Assembly: GCA_023268595.1 (NCBI GenBank)
Contig: JALQUD010000009.1
Span: forward strand, 1-17,778
Origin: Candidatus Saccharimonadia bacterium
GTDB taxonomy: Bacteria > Patescibacteriota > Saccharimonadia > Saccharimonadales > UBA4665
Direction of reading: 5' to 3'
DNA length: 17,778 nt
In this document: in pieces, positions 13,516-17,778 of the stretch
Position numbering within the stretch: position 1 is the stretch's first letter
How the letters are laid out: every line of letters starts with the position of its first letter
Position numbers and translations under genes: made by a program
Notes under the pieces: generated by a model
The model's input: the letters and a program-made list of their open reading frames with translations, nothing else
The model's database searches: none
What the model was told of the DNA's origin: nothing

Positions 13516-14115
13516 ATCGAATTCGCTACTGACTTCTGCCAACACCTTTCTGACTATAGCGACTTCTTTACTGATACCAACCCGCGTGGTCTGAGCCAGT
13601 TCTTGCCGCAGGATGCCAAGTGCCATATACAGCGCATCAACGGCGTCATCATTATGCTGCATATCATCGATGGCAAAGCGGAGAGTCGCAAGGCATGCCG
13701 TCACCGATCCGGATTCTATATTCCTTCCCAACAACCCGAACCCATGTGGTTTGAACTTTGGAGAGTAGTTCCCTTTGAAATTGTGCGCTATCATGAAGTC
13801 GCAGCCGCGCTTTTCGCGTTCTCCGGACAGTCCGTATACGAGTTTCACATCCGTCAGTCCACGCATACGTCCATAACCGGCAAGTAGACCGTTCAGATTA
13901 GTATCAAGCGCATCAGGATAGTTGATCGTATCAATCAGAACAGCTCTCGCAGCCTTGTCGCTTTTGACCGTCGCATACATCCTGGTGATGTATTCGCTAA
14001 TCAACAGACAATACGCGTAGGTCTTCTGATTTTCTGTCTCCAGGCTGGACATCGCAAAGACTCTGACGTCCGATTCGGTGAATTGCACCATTGAGCCGAC
14101 ATGGTTATTTAGCAT
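13498..14115 (-). CDS. Low-GC orphan protein of unknown function
   Basis: This 205-residue soluble protein (shorter if Met9 is used) has no signal or membrane helix. Visible stretches are LETENQKTYAYCLLISEYIT, RAVLIDTINYPDAL and REKRGCDFMIAHNFKG, and a late NDDAVDALYMALG. The last resembles the final acidic motif of RNase H-fold proteins such as the RuvC in this window (PDDAADALAAA), but no GxDxG first motif is seen, so the likeness may be chance. I do not recognise the family. GC content is visibly lower (about 43% in a line counted) than in surrounding genes, consistent with transfer. Its 3' end overlaps the lamin-tail gene by 18 bp. A perfect 28-bp palindrome lies 20 bp upstream and probably controls it. 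No -10 with the spacing typical of this window precedes the start, so start assignment is uncertain. Confidence 0.55.
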   Translation of the reverse strand: MLNNHVGSMVQFTESDVRVFAMSSLETENQKTYAYCLLISEYITRMYATVKSDKAARAVLIDTINYPDALDTNLNGLLAGYGRMRGLTDVKLVYGLSGEREKRGCDFMIAHNFKGNYSPKFKPHGFGLLGRNIESGSVTACLATLRFAIDDMQHNDDAVDALYMALGILRQELAQTTRVGISKEVAIVRKVLAEVSSEFDLVTAG

Positions 14116-14134
14116 CTGCGGGGTGTTTCATTCT

Positions 14135-14162
14135 TATTATGTGACTTATAAGTCACATAATA
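14135..14162. promoter_or_regulatory. Perfect 28-bp palindrome, probable operator
   Basis: The half-site is TATTATGTGACTTA, followed immediately by its exact reverse complement, so the centre lies between 14148 and 14149. Each arm contains TGTGA, and the two TGTGA/TCACA half-sites are 8 bp apart (CRP-type sites have 6). Near-consensus -10 hexamers (CATAAT, TATTAT) are embedded at both ends. A dimeric regulator binding here would block transcription of the 205-residue gene on the minus strand. Other explanations are a cruciform or a recombination site. Confidence 0.7.
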
Positions 14163-14194
14163 TCATACGTTGTCTCTTAAATCTAAAACATAGT

Positions 14195-14353
14195 TACAAT
14201 AACAGAGGACCGGGACTCGACCGACCTCCGGCCGGCCCGCAGCTTCACGATCGGCAAACCAGTTGCCGTCGGAAGGCTGCCTTGCGAATTGCCGCCGGCA
14301 ATTCTCACCACTCCACGCTGCGCGTGTCGTGAGTCCGACCACACGCTGAACGA
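14195..14353 (+). other. Non-coding, structure-rich stretch; possible small RNA
   Basis: No convincing gene lies between the orphan gene and the tRNA terminator. The stretch holds several inverted repeats: CGGCAA/TTGCCG with a 5-nt loop (14252-14268), GAATTGCC/GGCAATTC with a 3-nt loop (14286-14304), and CACGC/GCGTG with a 3-nt loop (14314-14326) nested inside CTCAC/GTGAG. On the plus strand, TACAAT at 14195-14200 is a possible -10, giving a transcript from about 14206 to the terminator at 14354-14393. One further pairing (GGGCCGG with CCGGTCC) uses a G-U wobble only on the minus strand, so the strand is unresolved. It does not match tmRNA, RNase P RNA or SRP RNA motifs that I know. Confidence 0.35.
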
Positions 14354-14393
14354 CCACTAAAAAAGCCCCAGCAAACTGAGGCTTTTTTAGTGG
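14354..14393 (-). terminator. Rho-independent terminator after tRNA-Lys
   Basis: A long inverted repeat begins CCACTAAAAAAGCC and closes with GGCTTTTTTAGTGG, with a GC-rich centre and a small loop. On the minus strand the one imperfect pair is a G-U wobble, whereas on the plus strand it is a C-A mismatch, so the stem is better suited to minus-strand RNA, that is the tRNA transcript. It may still terminate in both directions. Its first three bases are the CCA of the tRNA. Confidence 0.8.
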
Positions 14394-14467
14394 AGGGCCC
14401 GGTGGGACTCGAACCCACGACACGCGGCTTAAAAGGCCGCTGCTCTAACCAACTGAGCTACGGGCCC
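14391..14467 (-). tRNA. tRNA-Lys (anticodon UUU), CCA encoded
   Basis: On the minus strand the cloverleaf is complete. The acceptor GGGCCCG pairs with CGGGCCC, the D-arm is GCTC/GAGC, and the anticodon stem GCGGC/GCCGC carries loop CTTTTAA (anticodon TTT). The variable loop is GTGTC, and the T-arm is GTGGG/CCCAC with loop TTCGAGT. The acceptor is followed by T (discriminator U73) and an encoded CCA. U73 is unusual for tRNA-Lys, where A or G is normal. The CCA is at the same time the start of the terminator stem. The ORF running through this region (with VRVPPGPP) is the well-known translation artefact of tRNA genes. Confidence 0.93.
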
Positions 14468-14496
14468 GCATCATAAGATACGGTGGTTACCGGAAT

Positions 14497-14525
14497 AATA
14501 TATCAGATTACCCCTGTTAGTACAA
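14497..14525 (-). promoter_or_regulatory. Promoter of tRNA-Lys
   Basis: On the minus strand TTGTAC (14520-14525) and TATATT (14497-14502) are separated by exactly 17 nt, with a TG extension (TGA) before the -10. Transcription would start near 14490, leaving a 5' leader of about 23 nt for RNase P to remove. This is one of only three promoters here with a recognisable -35. Confidence 0.6.
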
Positions 14526-14550
14526 GTCGGGTGACCATGCGGGGCCAAGT

Positions 14551-15054
14551 TTATTTCTTGTGGTGATGGCCTTCTTCTTCCTTGTGTTTCTTAGGACGTT
14601 GCATCCAGATGAACAGCACGCTGATGATAGCGCTCACACCGATGGCTAGCGGCTGCAAGCCCTGGACCAGCTTCCAAACCTGGTCGTTTTCGATGGCATA
14701 ACGCAGGCCCGGCGTGTAAAACGGCTCGGTAAGTAGGAAGAACAACACACCGACGGCTAGGGCTGGCAAGAAGTTGAACGCCAGTTTGGCGTTGTTCTTG
14801 ACGGTCCGCATCATGAAGATGGTCGTGAATACCGCTGGTAACAGCACGAGCCCCAAAGATACCAATTGTTTGTTGGCGTGGCCGGTGCCCGCCGCCAGGA
14901 TGCCAGCAGTATCCATGGCTTCCGGACCGACATACTGTAACAACACCGATCCGAGACACAAGCTAAGGAATACCAGCAAGGCATTGACCCGCAGGAACAT
15001 CAAGAGGGCGACCGGGGCAGCTATGATCAGCCCCACGAGGATCGTCGGTGACAT
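14551..15054 (-). CDS. Unrecognised multi-pass membrane protein with His-rich tail
   Basis: This 167-residue protein has about five hydrophobic segments: two closely spaced in the first 40 residues (ILVGLIIAAPVALLMFL, NALLVFLSLCLGSVLLQYVG), LVSLGLVLLPAVFTTIFMM at about 65-84, FNFLPALAVGVLFFLL at about 93-108, and PLAIGVSAIISVLFIW at about 134-150. The C-terminus is charged and histidine-rich (HKEEEGHHHKK), possibly metal-binding or simply cytoplasmic. I do not recognise the family. The start is supported by an extended -10 exactly 6 nt upstream, which makes the message leaderless. It lies between the DUF192 gene and tRNA-Lys on the same strand, apparently as its own unit. Confidence 0.7.
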   Translation of the reverse strand: MSPTILVGLIIAAPVALLMFLRVNALLVFLSLCLGSVLLQYVGPEAMDTAGILAAGTGHANKQLVSLGLVLLPAVFTTIFMMRTVKNNAKLAFNFLPALAVGVLFFLLTEPFYTPGLRYAIENDQVWKLVQGLQPLAIGVSAIISVLFIWMQRPKKHKEEEGHHHKK

Positions 15055-15060
15055 ACACCA

Positions 15061-15069
15061 ATCATAGCA
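15061..15069 (-). promoter_or_regulatory. Extended -10 promoter of the multi-pass membrane protein gene
   Basis: TGCTATGAT on the minus strand is followed by 6 nt and the ATG at 15054. With standard spacing, the first transcribed base is the A of the start codon. Confidence 0.6.
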
Positions 15070-15108
15070 TGAGCGACATCATGCGAGGGTATCCTACACG
15101 AGCGCCAG

Positions 15109-15657
15109 TTACTGCGCCGGATCGGATTTGGCGGCCAGGTCGAATTCCATGGTCATGCCGACCACCACGCCGTCACGGGCAGCCTGCCCGGACGCCAGTT
15201 CCACCACATACTGCGCTTCGTCCTGACAGAACGTGGTACGGGGATAGGTCGACGGACTGACCTCCGGTTCCAACTTGACGACTTGCTTGGAGGGGTCAAG
15301 CCAGATCATGTCGATGCTGTACTTCATGTCCTTCATCCAATAGCACAGCTGCTGCGGCTTGGTGTATGGAAAAATCATGCCGTCACCGCCGATACTTTCA
15401 CGGACACCCAGGCCAAGGCGTTGCTTTTCAAGCGTATCGGCCACCTGAAGCTCATAGGTCTTCGAAGCCGATGGCACTGCGACCGTGACGGTCTGATACT
15501 CCAGACCGTCAGGAATGGTCTGTGATTCGCGGGCTTCCGGCGCTTGCCACGGCTTCTGCGCAGGCTTGTTATCCCGGACAGTGCCAAGCACATATGCCAC
15601 CACGCCAGCCACTATGATCAGTGCCAGCAACGCCAGCAGCAGAACGTTCTTACGCAC
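15109..15657 (-). CDS. Membrane-anchored DUF192 family protein
   Basis: I use the GTG at 15657 (182 residues), which overlaps the end of rimK by 8 bp and has AAGGA 8 nt upstream. The frame is open further upstream only as a shadow of rimK. An N-terminal hydrophobic anchor (NVLLLALLALIIVAGVVAYVL) is followed by a short linker and the DUF192 domain (PF02643). Landmarks are VADTLEKQRLGLGVRESIG, MIFPYTKPQQLCYWMKDMKY, IDMIWLD and YVVELASGQAARDGVVVG. DUF192 proteins are small extracytoplasmic or surface proteins of unknown activity, widespread in bacteria and archaea. Translational coupling to rimK suggests a joint role in protein modification or envelope maintenance, but nothing in the sequence proves that. 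Confidence 0.85.
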   Translation of the reverse strand: MRKNVLLLALLALIIVAGVVAYVLGTVRDNKPAQKPWQAPEARESQTIPDGLEYQTVTVAVPSASKTYELQVADTLEKQRLGLGVRESIGGDGMIFPYTKPQQLCYWMKDMKYSIDMIWLDPSKQVVKLEPEVSPSTYPRTTFCQDEAQYVVELASGQAARDGVVVGMTMEFDLAAKSDPAQ

Positions 15658-16552
15658 CGACGCGGTCCTTGCGCCGCTTGCCTTTGGCATTCTTTTCCAC
15701 GTAATCAAGGATATGACCGGCCACGTTCTTGTTGGTGATCTTTTCGATGGCGAAGCCAGGACTGGAATTAACCTCCAGCACCAAAGGGCCACGCTCACTG
15801 CGCATCATGTCGACACCACAGATGGACAACCCCATGGCTTTGGCGGCACGCATGGCCGTCTTGCGCTCAGCATCGGTCAGCCGCACCGGCTTGGCCTCGC
15901 CGCCCTGGTGCAGGTTTGACCGGAAGTCATCGTCCAGGCTCTGGCGCTCCATGCTGGCCACGACCTTGCCGCCGACCACGAAGGCACGGACGTCAGTGCC
16001 GGCACTCTCTTCCACGAATTCCTGGACCAGGAAGTTCACGCCTTCCACGTAGAAGGCCTGCATTACCGCTTTGGCAGCCTTACGGGTTTCCGCTAGTACT
16101 ACACCATTGCCGTGCGTACCACGGGCTACCTTGATGATAGCCGGCGCACCGCCGACCTTATCCAGGACATCTTCGGTATCGGTGGTATCGCGTGCAAAGA
16201 CCGTCTTTGGGATACCGACGCCGGCTTTGGCTAACAGCTGCAAGCTACGCAGCTTGTCGCGTGAACGCGTCAGGGCGATGGCCGTAGTGGTCGTAAAGAC
16301 GTTCTGCATCTCGAACTGACGGACGATCGAGGAGCCGTATTTGGTCAGGCTGGATGCGATACGGGGAATGATGACGTCGAAGTCGCGCAGCTCCTCACCC
16401 TTGTAAAATACTAGCGGCTGGCTGCGTTCGACGCTCACGTAACACTTGGCGTAATTGATGACGCGCACACTGTGGCCACGGGCCAACGCCTCTTCTTTGA
16501 GACGCTTGGTCGAGTAATTGCCGGGGCCTTTGGATAAGATCGCGATATTCAT
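15650..16552 (-). CDS. rimK: RimK-family ATP-grasp alpha-L-glutamate ligase
   Basis: RimK adds glutamate residues to the C-terminus of ribosomal protein S6 in Escherichia coli and Pseudomonas, using ATP. This 300-residue protein matches RimK closely: N-terminal pre-ATP-grasp domain from MNIAILSKGPGNYSTKRL, SRDKLRSLQLLAKAGVGIP, ATP-binding IIKVARGTHGNGVVLAET, FLVQEFVEESAGTDVRAFV, DFRSNLHQGGEA, and metal-binding VLEVNSSPGF near the end. The C-terminus is Lys/Arg-rich (AKGKRRKDRVGA). GGAG lies 8 nt before the ATG, and 16 nt separate it from the upstream RimB/ATP-grasp fusion gene, so the three genes form an operon. Whether the target is S6 here is untested. A related ligase for another protein or a small peptide is possible. 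Confidence 0.92.
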   Translation of the reverse strand: MNIAILSKGPGNYSTKRLKEEALARGHSVRVINYAKCYVSVERSQPLVFYKGEELRDFDVIIPRIASSLTKYGSSIVRQFEMQNVFTTTTAIALTRSRDKLRSLQLLAKAGVGIPKTVFARDTTDTEDVLDKVGGAPAIIKVARGTHGNGVVLAETRKAAKAVMQAFYVEGVNFLVQEFVEESAGTDVRAFVVGGKVVASMERQSLDDDFRSNLHQGGEAKPVRLTDAERKTAMRAAKAMGLSICGVDMMRSERGPLVLEVNSSPGFAIEKITNKNVAGHILDYVEKNAKGKRRKDRVGA

Positions 16553-16568
16553 AAACAGTACTCCAAGC

Positions 16569-17778
16569 TTACGCTAATTTTCGCTCCAGGTAACCGGCGA
16601 TGGCTTTGTGTTTCTCTTCCACGAAGCTACCGCTGGCCATCTGCGGGCCATCGTTCACTTCCAGACAATACCACTTACCCGTCACTTTGTCTTGCACCAT
16701 GTCCACGCCGGCCACTTGGCGCTCGACCAACTGGGCGGCTTCCAAGCAAGCTTTCTGCACTTCCGGCGGCAACTCGTTTGTCGGGACGATTTCGGCCAAG
16801 GCCCCTTGTGACGTATTGTTCAGATGCGTCGATTCGTCCTGACGGCTACGCTTGATGACCAGGCGGATCTTACGGCCCAGCACCAGCACACGGTAGTCAC
16901 AGTCATTCGGCACGAACGCCTGGGCCACGCACTGCACGACATCTTCGGAAGCCATGACGCAGGCCTGGGTGAACGAAGCTTCGTCGCGTACCACATAGTT
17001 ATGGTCGCCACGGTTACCGTGGATATCCTTGAGCACGAACGGTAAGCCGATCATCTGGACGATACGATCGTACGAGCCGGCCAGAGCGGTCGGCAACATG
17101 AAGACCGACTCAGGTACCGGCATGCTACTGCCTTCCAGCATAGCGTATTGGTACAGTTTGCTGGTGGCCGGATAATGTTTGATCGCCTCATCCATGAAGG
17201 GGATGCCACGCTTTTCCAGATACCGCGCGGTCGACGCCGCCACATCCATGAACATCGAGGTAGTCTTGAAATATACGAAATCGTAACTGGCGATATCCAC
17301 ACCGCTCTCACGTAGCACGAAGGCATTACTGCGCTGACCGATGATATAGTCGACATCGTGGTAACTGGCGTAGATGACTTCGATCGATTCGCTGTCAGCC
17401 GTTATATTGTCAGCATACTGCTGGGTGACCGGTGTCCATTTGCTCGAAAGCATCAGGATCTTTTTGACGCTGCGCTCAGGACGGCGTGCCACATCGACCA
17501 CGAACCGTGACTGCAATGTCTTGCGGCCGATCAACACCGGATACTTGTTGTTGGCCCGGTTTGACAGCGTGACTTGCGCCTTGATGGTCTTGCCACCCAG
17601 ACGGATGCTCATCGGCACTTTATACCGTAATTCGGTGCCACCAAAGGAATTTTTAACCGATATGACCTTGAATGCGCCGGTCACGATCTCCTCACCGGTA
17701 TAGAATGGTGACGAATGCCCGAACAGTCTGAACCGCAGCTCACCGCCATCTTCATGTATGTCACTAGCCCACACCGAT
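16569..17778 (-). CDS. RimB-like retropepsin-fold domain fused to a RimK-like ATP-grasp ligase, 5' partial
   Basis: The frame is open to the window edge, so about 403 residues are visible. A GTG at 17774 is in frame but unlikely to be the start, because the preceding family motif (DTGA) should lie just outside. The first 85 or so residues match the RimB/ATP-dependent Zn-protease family (PF05618, aspartic-protease fold): SVWASDIHEDGGELRFRLF, GTELRYKVPMSIRLGGKTIK, VTLSNRANNKYPVLIGRKTL and RFVVDVAR. After a linker comes a pre-ATP-grasp domain (KKILMLSSKWTPVTQQYADN). A divergent ATP-grasp domain follows, with PFVLKDIHGNRGDHNYVV, DYRVLVLGRKIRLVIKRS, AGVDMVQDK and CLEVNDGP. RimB modulates RimK in Pseudomonas; here a RimB-like domain is joined to a second ligase in one chain, directly upstream of a separate rimK. 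Confidence 0.82.
   Translation of the reverse strand, partial: SVWASDIHEDGGELRFRLFGHSSPFYTGEEIVTGAFKVISVKNSFGGTELRYKVPMSIRLGGKTIKAQVTLSNRANNKYPVLIGRKTLQSRFVVDVARRPERSVKKILMLSSKWTPVTQQYADNITADSESIEVIYASYHDVDYIIGQRSNAFVLRESGVDIASYDFVYFKTTSMFMDVAASTARYLEKRGIPFMDEAIKHYPATSKLYQYAMLEGSSMPVPESVFMLPTALAGSYDRIVQMIGLPFVLKDIHGNRGDHNYVVRDEASFTQACVMASEDVVQCVAQAFVPNDCDYRVLVLGRKIRLVIKRSRQDESTHLNNTSQGALAEIVPTNELPPEVQKACLEAAQLVERQVAGVDMVQDKVTGKWYCLEVNDGPQMASGSFVEEKHKAIAGYLERKLA

Noticed and set aside
14105..14131. Eight-codon minus-strand upstream ORF before the 205-residue gene
   Set aside because: It has no Shine-Dalgarno motif, and predicted transcription would start at or inside its ATG, so translation is unlikely.
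14138..14159. Palindrome as a CRP/FNR site
   Set aside because: TGTGA and TCACA arms are present but separated by 8 bp rather than 6, so it is not a canonical site. Kept only as a generic operator candidate.
14205..14353. tmRNA, RNase P RNA, SRP RNA or integron attC
   Set aside because: Fragments such as GACTCGAC or CGGAAGGCTGCC superficially resemble conserved parts, but the defining motifs and pairings are missing.
14163..14423. Minus-strand open frame of 86 residues starting MSWVRVPPGPP
   Set aside because: It begins inside tRNA-Lys and runs through the terminator. VRVPPGPP is the familiar translation artefact of tRNA 3' ends.
15658..15798. Upstream extension of the DUF192 frame to an earlier start
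   Set aside because: It overlaps the conserved end of rimK. The added residues look like a shadow translation, and the GTG at 15657 has AAGGA and begins just before the membrane anchor.
1..17778. CRISPR array, insertion sequence or prophage
   Set aside because: No regularly spaced direct repeats, transposase, integrase or phage structural genes were seen on either strand.

Overview
The window looks like a chromosomal segment of a Patescibacteria/CPR bacterium, most likely Candidatus Saccharibacteria (TM7). This is inferred from gene content, not from a marker-gene search. Type IV pilus genes, RuvABC, a ComEC without its metallo-beta-lactamase domain, lamin-tail proteins with C-x-x-G-x-x-R-N-P-x-T-x-R-C repeats, a PH-domain membrane protein and RimK-like ATP-grasp enzymes together fit that group. 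TGA is used repeatedly as a stop codon (often in ATGA overlaps), so the genetic code is standard and the code-25 lineages (Gracilibacteria, Absconditabacteria) are excluded. GC is high (roughly 55-60% by eye). Two genes (7448-7855 and 13498-14115) are clearly poorer in GC. Gene packing is very tight, with stop/start overlaps and convergent 3' overlaps.

Layout. 1-1231: end of a type IV pilus assembly operon (pilN-like end, pilO-like, small membrane protein). 1272-1769: a prepilin from its own promoter. 1780-3445 (minus): a PH-domain membrane protein and an unrecognised anchored protein. 3486-6292: Holliday-junction genes ruvB, ruvA and ruvC (minus), with a divergent tspO between ruvA and ruvC. 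6377-7855: a PLD-fold protein followed by a low-GC anchored ORFan. 7830-9401 (minus): yebC and an inositol-monophosphatase family gene. 9434-13515 (plus): a DNA-uptake neighbourhood made of a secreted DUF1524/HNH nuclease, comEC, and a surface lamin-tail protein. 13498-14467: a low-GC orphan gene, a perfect 28-bp palindrome, a structure-rich non-coding stretch, a terminator and tRNA-Lys(UUU). 14551-15054: a multi-TM protein. 15109-17778 (minus): DUF192 protein, RimK ligase, and a RimB-like/ATP-grasp fusion cut by the window end.

How it fits together. Pilus genes at the left, plus nuclease, ComEC and an anchored LTD protein in the middle, describe most of a natural-transformation or nucleic-acid scavenging apparatus, and RuvABC can process the recombination intermediates. 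The right-hand operon is a protein-tailoring set, with two RimK-type ligases and a retropepsin-like RimB domain.

The most general signal is a promoter pattern. Almost every first gene of a transcription unit has a -10 hexamer (often extended, TGnTATACT or TGnTATTAT) ending only 6-9 nt before its ATG, which implies leaderless or near-leaderless mRNAs. Internal operon genes more often carry Shine-Dalgarno motifs. This pattern decides several start codons used here (3445, 5235, 5294, 6292, 9434).
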